Part shown: in pieces, positions 43,197 to 52,776 of the stretch
How the letters are laid out: every line of letters begins with the position of its first letter
Position numbering within the stretch: the stretch's first letter is position 1
Assembly (NCBI GenBank): GCA_963793005.1
Contig: CAWBYP010000002.1
Coordinates: 496,001-560,000, forward strand
Direction of reading: 5' to 3'
Length of the DNA stretch: 64,000 nt
DNA from: RPQJ01 sp963793005
GTDB taxonomy: Bacteria; Pseudomonadota; Gammaproteobacteria; Steroidobacterales; Steroidobacteraceae
Program-made: the position numbers and the translations under genes
The notes under the pieces: generated by a model
What the model saw: the letters and a program-made list of their open reading frames with translations, nothing else
Told to the model about the DNA's origin: nothing
Databases searched by the model: none

Positions 43197-44642
43197 TCAC
43201 TGCAGCACCCTGGCGCACAACTCGAGCAGCAGGCCCGGATAAAGGCCTAGCACCAGCACGGCAAGGCCGTTAACGCTCAATACCAGCCTCAGTGCGCTGC
43301 TGCCCTCCAGCGCACGCCGCTCGTCGGGCTCGTCGAAGTACATGAGCTTCACGACTCGCAGATAATAATATGCCCCGATTACCGACAGCCCGACAGCTAC
43401 CACCGCCAGCCAGAGCGCGCCGACGTGCAGCACGGCCTGGATCACGGCCAGCTTGGCCCAGAAACCCACGAATGGCGGCACGCCGGCCATGCTGAACATC
43501 AGCATCAGCATCATGGCCGCGAACCACGGGCTGCGTGCATTGAGGCCCTTGAAGTCGTCGAGCGAATCGGCCTCGAAACCTGCCCGTGACAGCAGGATTA
43601 TCATCCCGAACCCGCCGACCGACATGACGACGTAGGTGATCGTGTAATAAAGCGCCGCCTGGTAGCCCTCCGAGGTGCCGGCAAGGATACCGAGCAGGAT
43701 GAAGCCGACGTGGGAGATCGTCGAGTACGCCAGCATCCGCTTGATGTTCGCCTGGGCGATTGCCACTACGTTGCCCAGCGCCATCGACAGCACGGACAAT
43801 ACGACGAGCATGTCCTGCCAGCCGGAGTGCAGCCCACCGAGCCCTTCGGCCAGCAGCCTGAAGGCGAGCGCGAACGACGCCAGCTTCGGCGCTGAACTCA
43901 GGAACAGCGTCACCGGGGTCGGTGCCCCCTGGTAGACGTCAGGCACCCACATGTGAAACGGCACGGCCCCGAACTTGAATGCCACGCCGACGATCACGAA
44001 TGCGAGGCCGAACAGCAGCCCGATATGGCTCGGACCGAGCGTGGCGACCACCTGGCTCACCTTGCCGAGTTCGAGCGTACCCGTGACGCCGTAGATCATC
44101 GAGATGCCGTAGAGCAGCGCTCCTGACGCAATCGAGCCGAGCACGAAGTACTTGATCGCCGCCTCGGCCGCAACGGCCGAGTCCCGGTGGAACGCCACCA
44201 TCGCGTACAGCGACAAGGCCAGCAGCTCGACCCCGAGGTAGAGCGTCACGAGGCTGTTTGCGGACACCAGCACCATGATGCCGAGCAGCGCGAACAGGCC
44301 GAGCGTGAAGAACTCGCCTTTCAGCAGCCCGCGCTTCTGCAGGTAACCATAGGCATAGATGAACGCGACGCCGACGGCACCGCAGGCCACGACCTTGAGC
44401 AACCCCGCCAGCGGGTCGGACACGTAGGTGCCGTGCCACCCGACAGTCCGAACGTCCACGCCCGTCCTGGCAACGACCCAGGTGGTACCAGCCAGCGCGG
44501 CCAGCGACAGCACGAACGTCTGCCAGCGCTGGCGATCGTCCAGGAACAGGTCCACCAGCAGGATCAGGCTGGTCGCGGCCAGCAGGAATATCTCCGGCGA
44601 CGCCAGCATGAGGTCAAGGCGAGTGATGATTGCGGGATTCAT
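43197..44642 (-). CDS. nuoN: NADH-quinone oxidoreductase subunit N
   Basis: NuoN is one of three antiporter-like proton-pumping subunits of complex I. The 481-residue protein has about 14 helices; the conserved Glu/Lys region includes YLGVELLALSLYAMVAFHRDS (E) and FKFGAVPFHMWVPDVYQGAPTPVTLFLSSAPK (K). ATG 44642 fits the N-terminal helix; the open frame upstream lies in nuoM. Last gene of the nuo operon. Confidence 0.96.
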   Translation of the reverse strand: MNPAIITRLDLMLASPEIFLLAATSLILLVDLFLDDRQRWQTFVLSLAALAGTTWVVARTGVDVRTVGWHGTYVSDPLAGLLKVVACGAVGVAFIYAYGYLQKRGLLKGEFFTLGLFALLGIMVLVSANSLVTLYLGVELLALSLYAMVAFHRDSAVAAEAAIKYFVLGSIASGALLYGISMIYGVTGTLELGKVSQVVATLGPSHIGLLFGLAFVIVGVAFKFGAVPFHMWVPDVYQGAPTPVTLFLSSAPKLASFALAFRLLAEGLGGLHSGWQDMLVVLSVLSMALGNVVAIAQANIKRMLAYSTISHVGFILLGILAGTSEGYQAALYYTITYVVMSVGGFGMIILLSRAGFEADSLDDFKGLNARSPWFAAMMLMLMFSMAGVPPFVGFWAKLAVIQAVLHVGALWLAVVAVGLSVIGAYYYLRVVKLMYFDEPDERRALEGSSALRLVLSVNGLAVLVLGLYPGLLLELCARVLQ

Positions 44643-44644
44643 GG

Positions 44645-46159
44645 TCAAAGCTTCGTCACCATCATCAGCTGCACCAGATGCTCGATCGTCGGACGCATCA
44701 CGTCGAGCAGCGGCGCCGGCCACAATCCGAGCAGCAGCACGCCGATCGCGAGCACGCCGAGGACCAGGAACTCGCGGCCGTTGAGGTCCGTTAGTGCGGC
44801 CACCTTGTCATTGGCAACCGGGCCGAATATCACCCGCTTGACCATCCAGAGCGTATACGCCGCGCCGAGGACCAGCGTGGTCGCCGCGAGGAATGCGTAC
44901 CAGAAGCTTGCGCGGAAGCTGGACAGAATGACCAGGAACTCGCCAACGAACCCCGAGGTGCCGGGAAGGCCGGCGTTGGCCATCGCAAACAGCACCATGA
45001 ATGCCGCGAACACCGGCATGCTGTTCACCACACCGCCATAGTCGGCGATCTGCCGGCTGTGCATCCGATCGTAGAGCACGCCAACGCAGAAGAACAGCGC
45101 GCCCGAAATCAGCCCGTGCGAAATCATCTGCACCATCGCGCCGTCGAGCCCCATTTCTGCGCCGTCCGTCCCGCCCGTCACGCGGACGATCTGGAAAGCC
45201 GCGAACGCGCCGAGCGTCACGAAGCCCATGTGTGCAATCGACGAGTACGCAATCAGCTTTTTCATGTCCTGCTGCACCAGCGCGACCAGGCCGATGTAGA
45301 CCACTGCGGTCAGCGACATCAGGATGATCAGCCAGTCGAGTTCGCGGCTTGCGTCCGGCGTAATCGGCAGGCTGAAGCGCAGGAAGCCATACCCGCCCAT
45401 CTTCAGCATGATGGCGGCAAGAATCACCGAGCCGCCGGTGGGCGCCTCGACGTGCGCATCGGGCAGCCAGGTATGCACCGGCCACATCGGCACCTTGACC
45501 GCAAACGCGGCCAGGAATGCCAGGAAAATCAGCGTCTGCTCACGCATCGACAACGGCATCGCCTGCAGGTCCGCGATCGAATAGCTGCCGCCCTCGAGGT
45601 ACAGGTAGATCAGCGCCACCAGCATCAGCACCGAACCCAGGAACGTGTACAGGAAGAACTTGATCGTCGCGTACACGCGGCGCGGGCCACCCCAGACACC
45701 GATGATCACGAACATCGGGATCAGCATCGCCTCCCACAGCACGTAGAACAGCATCGCGTCGAGCGCCGCGAATACGCCGATCATCAATCCCTCGAGGATC
45801 AGGAACGACGCCACGTACTGGACCGCCCGCTTCTCGATCACCGTCCAGCCGGCAATGATCACCAGCGGCGTTATGAAGGCGGTCAACACGATCAGCGGCA
45901 TCGAAATGCCATCCACGCCCAGGTGGTACCAGGCATTGAATGCACCGATCCAGGGCTCGCGCTCGACAAACTGCATCACGGCGATGCCGCGGTCGAAATC
46001 CCGCCACAGCACGACGCTGGCGGCGAATGTCGCCAGCGACGCGACCACGCCCAGCCAGCGCCCGAGGCCGGCGTTGCGGTCACCAATCATCAACAGCGCC
46101 AGTCCGGCCGCGATCGGCAGCCAGACAAGAACACTCAGGATGGGCCAGTCAGCCTGCAT
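44645..46159 (-). CDS. nuoM: NADH-quinone oxidoreductase subunit M
   Basis: A 504-residue antiporter-like subunit. It has the proton-channel Glu in AMLFYVLWEAMLIPMFVII and the Lys/His stretch AFAVKVPMWPVHTWLPDAHVEAPTGGSVILA, plus about 14 helices. ATG 46159 is 3 bp after nuoL ends. Order in complex I: L, M and N form the distal membrane arm. Confidence 0.97.
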   Translation of the reverse strand: MQADWPILSVLVWLPIAAGLALLMIGDRNAGLGRWLGVVASLATFAASVVLWRDFDRGIAVMQFVEREPWIGAFNAWYHLGVDGISMPLIVLTAFITPLVIIAGWTVIEKRAVQYVASFLILEGLMIGVFAALDAMLFYVLWEAMLIPMFVIIGVWGGPRRVYATIKFFLYTFLGSVLMLVALIYLYLEGGSYSIADLQAMPLSMREQTLIFLAFLAAFAVKVPMWPVHTWLPDAHVEAPTGGSVILAAIMLKMGGYGFLRFSLPITPDASRELDWLIILMSLTAVVYIGLVALVQQDMKKLIAYSSIAHMGFVTLGAFAAFQIVRVTGGTDGAEMGLDGAMVQMISHGLISGALFFCVGVLYDRMHSRQIADYGGVVNSMPVFAAFMVLFAMANAGLPGTSGFVGEFLVILSSFRASFWYAFLAATTLVLGAAYTLWMVKRVIFGPVANDKVAALTDLNGREFLVLGVLAIGVLLLGLWPAPLLDVMRPTIEHLVQLMMVTKL

Positions 46160-46162
46160 GGG

Positions 46163-48112
46163 TCAGCCTCGCCAGAGGAGCCACGCGAGCAACGCCGAGA
46201 GGCCGATGATCGTCGCGAAGGCGTAGTGATAGAGATACCCGCTCTGCACGCCGCGAACGGCGCCCGCCAGCCAGCCCACCAGTCGCGCCGAGCCGTTCAC
46301 GGCCACGCCGTCGATGAGTGCCTCGTCGCCGCCTCGCCACAGCAGCCGGCCCAGCCCGAGCGTCCCGGCCGCCAACTTCTCGTTGAAGGCATCGAAGTAG
46401 TACTTGTTCACCAGCAGCGTATACAAGGCCCCTGACTTCTCGCGGAGCCGTGCGGCGAGTTCCGGTCGTTTCAGGTACAGGAACCAGGCCGTCAGCACGC
46501 CGGCCATTGCAAGCCAGACTGCCGGGCCCTTGATCCCATGCACGACGAACGCTGCTGGGCCATGGAACTCCTCCTTGAGGTGCGCCAGCACGTCGTGGCC
46601 AGGTGTCACGTAGATGGATCCCTGGAAAAAGTCACCGAACAGCAGTGGACCGATGTCCGGCCAGCCCGCCACGACAGACGGGATCGCGAGCAGCACCAGC
46701 GGCAGCGTCACTACCCACGGGCTCTCGTGGAGGTGCTCGCGTGTGTGCTCGTCCATGCGCTCCTTGCCGTGAAAAGTCATGAACATCAGTCGGAAGGTAT
46801 AGAACGCCGTGACGAAAACCCCCAGGAGAATGCACCAGTACGCGTAGCCTGCGCCCGGGGTGCTGGAGACGTGCACCGCCTCGATCAGCGCATCCTTGGA
46901 GAAGAAACCGGAAAACCCCGGGAACCCGATCAGCGCAAGGGAGCCGATCAGCGCCGTCCAGTACGTAATCGGCATGTACCTGCGCAGGCCGCCCATCTTG
47001 CGCATGTCCTGCTCGTGGTGCATCGCGATGATCACCGAGCCGGCGGCCAGGAACAGCAGTGCCTTGAAAAACGCGTGCGTCATCAGGTGGAAGATCGCCC
47101 CTGCATACGCCGATGCGCCCAGCGCGACCGTCATGTAGCCCAGCTGCGACAGCGTTGAATAGGCGATCACGCGCTTGATGTCGTTGGCGACTATACCCAG
47201 CAATCCCATGAAGAACGCCGTGGTGGCACCGATCACCAGCACGAAGCTGAGTGCCGTTTCCGATTGCTCGAACAGCGGCGACATGCGCGCCACCATGAAG
47301 ATGCCGGCCGTTACCATGGTCGCCGCGTGGATCAGCGCCGAGATCGGGGTCGGACCTTCCATCGAGTCCGGCAACCAAACGTGCAGCGGTACCTGCGCCG
47401 ACTTACCCATCGCCCCGATGAACAGGCAGATGCAGATGACGGTCGCCGCGGACCAGGGCGTCCCGGGCAACAGCTCGAACGTCGTACCCGCGATGCCATC
47501 CACCTTGGCGAAGATATCGGCGTAGTGCAGCGAGCCCGTCAGGTACACGATCCCCGCGATGCCCAGCAGGAATCCGAAGTCGCCGACCCGGTTGACCAGG
47601 AACGCCTTCATGTTTGCGACGATTGCCGAAGGGCGCGTGTACCAGAAGCCGATCAGCAGGTACGAGACCAGGCCCACGGCCTCCCAGCCGAAGAACAGCT
47701 GCAGCAGGTTGTTCGACATCACCAGCATCAGCATCGCGAAGGTGAACAACGAGATGTAGCTGAAGAACCGGGTATAGCCCGGGTCATCGCGCATGTAGCC
47801 AATGGTGTAGACGTGAACCATCAGCGAGACGAAGGTCACCACCACCATCATCAGCGCGCTCAGCCTGTCGATGAGGAAACCGACCTGCATCCGGATGCCA
47901 TCGCTGACCAGCCAGGTGTAGACGGCAGCATCGAAAACCGGCGCACCATGCAGGGTATCCCACATCACCTTCGCCGACAGTCCGAACGAGGTGGCCACGC
48001 CCAATATGGTGACCGTGTGCGCACCGGCCCGGCCGATCCAGCGACCGAACAGCCCCGCCACGATGGCCGCAGAAAGCGGCGCGAGCACTATGATGAGAAG
48101 CAGGCGTTCCAC
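46163..48112 (-). CDS. nuoL: NADH-quinone oxidoreductase subunit L
   Basis: A 649-residue antiporter-like subunit with the C-terminal lateral helix typical of NuoL. The conserved motifs include FFGWEAVGLVSYLLIGFW (E) and MGKSAQVPLHVWLPDSMEGPTPISALIHAATM (K/H). The start is GTG 48112, read as GTGGAACGC. It is 3 bp after nuoK. Confidence 0.97.
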   Translation of the reverse strand: MERLLLIIVLAPLSAAIVAGLFGRWIGRAGAHTVTILGVATSFGLSAKVMWDTLHGAPVFDAAVYTWLVSDGIRMQVGFLIDRLSALMMVVVTFVSLMVHVYTIGYMRDDPGYTRFFSYISLFTFAMLMLVMSNNLLQLFFGWEAVGLVSYLLIGFWYTRPSAIVANMKAFLVNRVGDFGFLLGIAGIVYLTGSLHYADIFAKVDGIAGTTFELLPGTPWSAATVICICLFIGAMGKSAQVPLHVWLPDSMEGPTPISALIHAATMVTAGIFMVARMSPLFEQSETALSFVLVIGATTAFFMGLLGIVANDIKRVIAYSTLSQLGYMTVALGASAYAGAIFHLMTHAFFKALLFLAAGSVIIAMHHEQDMRKMGGLRRYMPITYWTALIGSLALIGFPGFSGFFSKDALIEAVHVSSTPGAGYAYWCILLGVFVTAFYTFRLMFMTFHGKERMDEHTREHLHESPWVVTLPLVLLAIPSVVAGWPDIGPLLFGDFFQGSIYVTPGHDVLAHLKEEFHGPAAFVVHGIKGPAVWLAMAGVLTAWFLYLKRPELAARLREKSGALYTLLVNKYYFDAFNEKLAAGTLGLGRLLWRGGDEALIDGVAVNGSARLVGWLAGAVRGVQSGYLYHYAFATIIGLSALLAWLLWRG

Positions 48113-48115
48113 TGC

Positions 48116-48421
48116 TCAGCCTTTCATGGTGTCGAGGTCTTCGACATTGATGCTGTTGCGCTGGCGGAACAGCACAACCAGGATCGCGAGCCCGATAGCG
48201 GACTCGGCGGCGGCTACGGTCAGGATGAAGAACACGAACACCTGGCCCGCAAGGTCGCCCAGGTACTGCGAGAACGCGATGAAGTTGAAGTTCACCGACA
48301 GCAGCATCAGCTCGATGCACATGAGCAGCAGCAACACATTCTTGCGGTTGATGAAGATGCCGGCCACGCTCAGGCTGAACAGGATGCCGGACAGCAGCAG
48401 CACGTGGTGCAGCGGAATCAT
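48116..48421 (-). CDS. nuoK: NADH-quinone oxidoreductase subunit K
   Basis: A 101-residue, three-helix subunit. The pumping Glu residues are in CIELMLLSVNFNF (E36-type) and VAAAESAIGLAILV (E72-type). ATG 48421 overlaps the end of nuoJ in ATGA. The frame continues upstream into nuoJ but only as a shadow. Confidence 0.97.
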   Translation of the reverse strand: MIPLHHVLLLSGILFSLSVAGIFINRKNVLLLLMCIELMLLSVNFNFIAFSQYLGDLAGQVFVFFILTVAAAESAIGLAILVVLFRQRNSINVEDLDTMKG

Positions 48422-49020
48422 TGCCCGCCCTCCGCGTCCATCTTGACGATGCGTATCCGGTCGCTGGCACGGACCGCGACCTGCTGCGCCACGTTCTGCA
48501 GCTTCTGCCCGGGCCGCTTCCTCATGGTGAGCGTAATGGCGGCCACGATTGCCACCAGCAGGATCACCGCGGCGATCTCGAATGGGTAGAGGTACTCGGT
48601 GTACAGCAGGTGCCCGAGTTCGGCCGTGTTCGAATATCCCTCGGGCCGCGCAACTGCCGCGGGTGCCGCGGTCAGGCCGAGCTTCCTCACCCACACGACG
48701 ATGCCGATCTGCGCCACGACCACCAGTGCGACCAGCGCTCCGAGCGGCGCGTAGCGGGTGAAGCCCTGCCGCAGTTTCTCTACGTCCACGTCCATCATCA
48801 TCACGACGAACAGCCACAGCACCATGACCGCCCCGACGTAGACGACCACCAGCGTAAGCGCCAGGAATTCCGCTCCGAGCAGCAGCCACAGCACCGCGCT
48901 GTTCAGGAACGCCACCACCAGGTAGAGCGCGCAGTGCACCGGGTTGCGCGCGCTGATGACGCCGAGCGCCGATGCCACCAGCATCGCGCCGAAGATGTAG
49001 AACAGGACGTTGACAATCAT
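48418..49020 (-). CDS. nuoJ: NADH-quinone oxidoreductase subunit J
   Basis: A 200-residue, five-helix subunit near the quinone-site side of the membrane arm: ALGVISARNPVHCALYLVVAF and LTLVVVYVGAVMVLWLFVVMM. ATG 49020. It comes 13 bp after nuoI and overlaps nuoK. Confidence 0.95.
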   Translation of the reverse strand: MIVNVLFYIFGAMLVASALGVISARNPVHCALYLVVAFLNSAVLWLLLGAEFLALTLVVVYVGAVMVLWLFVVMMMDVDVEKLRQGFTRYAPLGALVALVVVAQIGIVVWVRKLGLTAAPAAVARPEGYSNTAELGHLLYTEYLYPFEIAAVILLVAIVAAITLTMRKRPGQKLQNVAQQVAVRASDRIRIVKMDAEGGQ

Positions 49021-49033
49021 CTCGTGCGCTCGC

Positions 49034-49513
49034 TCATCGGTACCGGGCGTCGGCCGCCTTGTCGGCGGCGATCATGGCTTCAAACCGGTCGCCCACGGCG
49101 AGCAGCTTGTCCTTGGTCATGATGTTCTCGCCGCGGTTCTCCATGTGGTACTCGTGGATTCGTGTCTCGACGATGGCGTCCACCGGGCATGCTTCTTCGC
49201 AGAAGCCGCAGTAGATGCACTTGAACAGGTCGATATCGTAGCGGGTCGTGCGCCGGGTGCCGTCCTCGCCGACGTCGGACTCGATGGTGATCGCAGCCGC
49301 CGGGCAAACGGCCTCGCACAGCTTGCAGGCAATGCAGCGTTCCTGGCCGTTCGGGTAGCGGCGCTGCGCGTGCAGGCCGCGGAAACGCGGCGATTGCGGC
49401 GTCTTTTCTTCCGGGTACTGGATGGTGACCTTCTTCGCAAAGAATGCGCGCCCGGTGACCATCAGCCCCTGGATCAACTCCCAAAGGAAGAATGTCTTGA
49501 TATAGCTGCGCAT
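49034..49513 (-). CDS. nuoI: NADH-quinone oxidoreductase subunit I
   Basis: A 159-residue ferredoxin-like subunit with two 4Fe-4S clusters (N6a, N6b) that pass electrons to NuoB. The ligands are C60/63/66/70 (RCIACKLCEAVCP) and C99/102/105/109 (KCIYCGFCEEACP). ATG 49513 is chosen because the amphipathic N-terminus IKTFFLWELIQGL follows; the same frame is open far upstream only as a shadow of nuoH. Confidence 0.96.
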   Translation of the reverse strand: MRSYIKTFFLWELIQGLMVTGRAFFAKKVTIQYPEEKTPQSPRFRGLHAQRRYPNGQERCIACKLCEAVCPAAAITIESDVGEDGTRRTTRYDIDLFKCIYCGFCEEACPVDAIVETRIHEYHMENRGENIMTKDKLLAVGDRFEAMIAADKAADARYR

Positions 49514-49527
49514 GATGCTGCCCTCGC

Positions 49528-50589
49528 TCACGCGGCCCACGGCCCGACCCGCCAGTACCACAGCGCGGATTCGACGCACAGCCACACCAGCGTCAGCGGG
49601 ATGAAGACCTTCCACCCGAGTCTCATGATCTGGTCGTAGCGGTAGCGCGGGAACGTAGCGCGAAACCACAGGAAGCAGAACAGGAAGAACGCCACCTTCA
49701 ACACCAGCCAGTGCAGGCCCGGACTCGCCAGGAAAGCGATGTTCCCGACGACCGGGTAGCCCTCGAACGGCGACAGCCAGCCGCCGCAGAAGAAGGTCGC
49801 GGTCAGCGTCGCGATCATGATCATGTTGGCGTATTCGGCCAGAAAGAACAGCGCGAAAGCCATGCCCGAATACTCGACATGGAATCCGGCGACGATTTCC
49901 GATTCGCCTTCCGCGACGTCGAACGGCGCGCGGTTGGTCTCCGCTACGCCGGAGATGAAGTACACGACGAACAGCGGGAACAACCACACCAGGTTCCACG
50001 ACAGCGGCCCGCCTGCCTGCTGGCTCACGATCCTGCCGATGTTGAGCGTACCGGCCGCCATCACCACGCCCACCAGCGCGAAGCCCATCGCGATCTCGTA
50101 GGCGACAATCTGCGCCGCCGAGCGCATTGCGCCGAGGAACGCGTACTTGGAGTTCGTCGCCCAGCCGGCCAGGATGATGCCGTAGGCGCCGAAGCCCGCC
50201 AGCGCCAGTACGTAGAGCACGCCCGCATCCACGTCGGCAATGGCAAAGCCCGGCCACAGCGAAATCACCGCCCAGGCGGCAAAAGCCGGCGCCAGGGCCA
50301 GCAGCGGTGCGACGACGAACAGGAAGCGGTTCGAGCGCGCCGGCACCACCACTTCCTTGATCAGCAGCTTCAGCACGTCGGCGAATGGCTGCAGCAGTCC
50401 CATTGGACCCACGCGGTTCGGGCCGATGCGCACCTGCATGTAGCCGATCACCTTGCGCTCGGCGAGCGTGAGGTAGGCGACGCACAGGATCACGACGATC
50501 GTGACGGCAAGGATCTGCCCGAGCGACACGAGCGCGACCCGAAGCCAGTCCGGCCATGCCTGCCAGGTGTTGGCGATGAAGTCCATCAT
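49528..50589 (-). CDS. nuoH: NADH-quinone oxidoreductase subunit H
   Basis: A 353-residue, eight-helix subunit forming the quinone cavity. Conserved parts include TLAERKVIGYMQVRIGPNRVGPMGLLQPFADVLK-like, VAETNRAPFDVAEGESEIVAGFHVEYSG and WFRATFPRYRYDQIMRLGWK. ATG 50589 overlaps the stop of nuoG in ATGA. Confidence 0.97.
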   Translation of the reverse strand: MMDFIANTWQAWPDWLRVALVSLGQILAVTIVVILCVAYLTLAERKVIGYMQVRIGPNRVGPMGLLQPFADVLKLLIKEVVVPARSNRFLFVVAPLLALAPAFAAWAVISLWPGFAIADVDAGVLYVLALAGFGAYGIILAGWATNSKYAFLGAMRSAAQIVAYEIAMGFALVGVVMAAGTLNIGRIVSQQAGGPLSWNLVWLFPLFVVYFISGVAETNRAPFDVAEGESEIVAGFHVEYSGMAFALFFLAEYANMIMIATLTATFFCGGWLSPFEGYPVVGNIAFLASPGLHWLVLKVAFFLFCFLWFRATFPRYRYDQIMRLGWKVFIPLTLVWLCVESALWYWRVGPWAA

Positions 50590-52772
50590 CGCGCGTCACC
50601 GTCGACCTGTTGCCGTCCGTCGCGCGTTTCCTGCAGTGGTCGCGAGCGACGCACGATCGCATCGACACGATAGATGCCGAGCTCAGTGGTCGAATCCATG
50701 GACGCGAGCCGTCCCGGCGAGAACCCTGCATCCGGGTGCACCGCCACGCCACCGACAAGCTCACCGCGTAGCTCGTCGCGAACTTCCTCGGAACTCACGT
50801 AGTCGAATCCCGCAAGCCCCAGCAGGTTGCCGAGCACGCGCAGCACCTTCCAGGCGGGTCGCGCCTCACCCGGCGCACGCGCGGCACCCGGGACGCTTTG
50901 CCACTGGCCCTCGACGTTTACCCAGGTGCCGGAGGTCTCCGCGAACGCAGCTACAGGCAGGATCACGGTCGCGCGGGCCAGCTGTTCGGCGCCGGCATAG
51001 GGTGTCAGGGCTACGACGCACTGAGCCGACTCGAGCGCCGACCCGGACGTACGGGAGGGGGCCAGGTCGGCCAACTCTATTCCGCCGACCAGCACATAGC
51101 CGCGCAGGCGCGCATTCAGCATCTCGAGTGCGGGAAGTCCTGGCTTCGAGACCGGCCGCCCACCGACAGCGCGATGCGGCGTCGCGCCTGCCAATGCGGC
51201 GCCAACGGCATTTCCGCCATCCGGGACAAAGCCGATCGCGGCACCCGTCGCCTCGGCCAGCGCCCGCGCGAGTGCCCGGATTTCCGAATACGCAATGTGA
51301 CGTTCCGCGATGCCCCCGAGCAGGATCACACGCAGTCCCTCGCCGGCGAGCAGTGTCGAAACCCGCTCGTGATCGGCGCCCGGCGCTATACCCTCGAGCG
51401 CAACTGCCAGTTGCCGCGCAACCGGCTTGCCCGAGATGCGCAGCGCAGCGGCCAGCAGCGCGGCGAGATGCTGCGCCATGCCAAAGCCGTTGCTCGTGAA
51501 TTGCGCGGCGACCGGGAACAGCAGTTCCTGTGGCTGCGGATTGACCAGCGCAACCTGGGTCCCGTGACGCACGGCGCCGGTGCGGATCCGGTGCGCGATG
51601 ATGGGTGCCTCGCTGCGGATATGCGACCCGACCAGCAGCACGGCAGACGCCGTGTCCAGGTCGGCCAGGCGGCAGCCCAGCGTCGGCGCCGCTGAATCCC
51701 CTGCCTGGTCGCGGAAATCCACCCGACGCAGGCGGTGATCCACGTTGTCGCTGCCGAGCCCACGTGCCAGCCGGGCCGCGAGACTGGCCTCCTCAAGCGT
51801 CGCCGTCGGCGACACCAGGAACCCGAGCTGGCCGGCACCGGCCTCACCAACGATCTTCTTGAGGCCGACGGCGGCCGCCTCGAGCGCGGTCTCCCAGTCG
51901 ACCTCGCGCCACTCCCCGTCTTCCTTGACCATCGGCTTCGCGGCGCGATCCTCCGTGTAGAGGCCTTCGCAACTGAAGCGGTCACGATCGGCGATCCAGT
52001 TTTCGTTGACCTGCTCGTTGTCGCGCGGCACGACGCGCATCAGGCGCCCGCGCAGCACGTGACCGTTCAGGTTCGTGCCGGTGCAGTCGTGCGGCGACAC
52101 GAGCGGATGCCGGGTCATCTCCCAGGCGCGCGCGCGATAACGGTATGGCTTGTTGTTCAGCGCCCCGACCGGGCACAGGTCGATGATGTTGCCGGAGAGT
52201 TCATGGTCGACACTCTTCTCGATGTAAGTCGAGATCTGGGTGTACTCGCCCCTGCCGACGGTGCCGAGTTCCTGCAGCCCCGCGATCTCCTCGCCGAAGC
52301 GGACGCAGCGCGTGCAGAGAATGCAGCGGGTCATGTCCGTCGATATCAGCGGACCGATATTGCGGTCCTTCACCACGCGCTTGCGCTCGGAGTAGCGGGC
52401 GACGTCGCGACCAAACCCCATCGCCAGGTCCTGCAGCTCGCACTCGCCTCCCTGGTCGCAGATCGGGCAGTCCAGCGGGTGGTTGATCAGCAGGAATTCC
52501 ATCGTCGCCTTCTGCGCGGCAATGGCCCGCGGCGACTTCGTGAATACCTTCATACCCTCGGACACGGGTGTGGCGCAGGCCGGCAGCGGCTTCGGCGCCT
52601 TCTCCACCTCGACCAGGCACATGCGGCAGTTCGCCGCGACCGACAGCTTGTCGTGGTAGCAGAAGCGCGGCACGTACGCGCCATGCGCATCCGTGGCATG
52701 GATGATCATCGCGCCCTTGCGGGCCTTTACCGCGACGCCGTCGATCTCGATGTTGACCGTGTCTTCGCTCAT
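50586..52772 (-). CDS. nuoG: NADH-quinone oxidoreductase subunit G
   Basis: A 728-residue electron-conducting subunit. The N-terminus carries the 2Fe-2S site (CYHDKLSVAANCRMC plus a later Cys), then 4Fe-4S sites (HPLDCPICDQGGECELQD; CILCTRCVRFGEEIAG). The rest is a molybdopterin-oxidoreductase-like fold without a cofactor. ATG 52772 begins MSEDTVNIEIDGVAVKA. It starts 4 bp after nuoF; the longer open frame is nuoF shadow. Confidence 0.96.
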   Translation of the reverse strand: MSEDTVNIEIDGVAVKARKGAMIIHATDAHGAYVPRFCYHDKLSVAANCRMCLVEVEKAPKPLPACATPVSEGMKVFTKSPRAIAAQKATMEFLLINHPLDCPICDQGGECELQDLAMGFGRDVARYSERKRVVKDRNIGPLISTDMTRCILCTRCVRFGEEIAGLQELGTVGRGEYTQISTYIEKSVDHELSGNIIDLCPVGALNNKPYRYRARAWEMTRHPLVSPHDCTGTNLNGHVLRGRLMRVVPRDNEQVNENWIADRDRFSCEGLYTEDRAAKPMVKEDGEWREVDWETALEAAAVGLKKIVGEAGAGQLGFLVSPTATLEEASLAARLARGLGSDNVDHRLRRVDFRDQAGDSAAPTLGCRLADLDTASAVLLVGSHIRSEAPIIAHRIRTGAVRHGTQVALVNPQPQELLFPVAAQFTSNGFGMAQHLAALLAAALRISGKPVARQLAVALEGIAPGADHERVSTLLAGEGLRVILLGGIAERHIAYSEIRALARALAEATGAAIGFVPDGGNAVGAALAGATPHRAVGGRPVSKPGLPALEMLNARLRGYVLVGGIELADLAPSRTSGSALESAQCVVALTPYAGAEQLARATVILPVAAFAETSGTWVNVEGQWQSVPGAARAPGEARPAWKVLRVLGNLLGLAGFDYVSSEEVRDELRGELVGGVAVHPDAGFSPGRLASMDSTTELGIYRVDAIVRRSRPLQETRDGRQQVDGDAR

Positions 52773-52776
52773 GCCG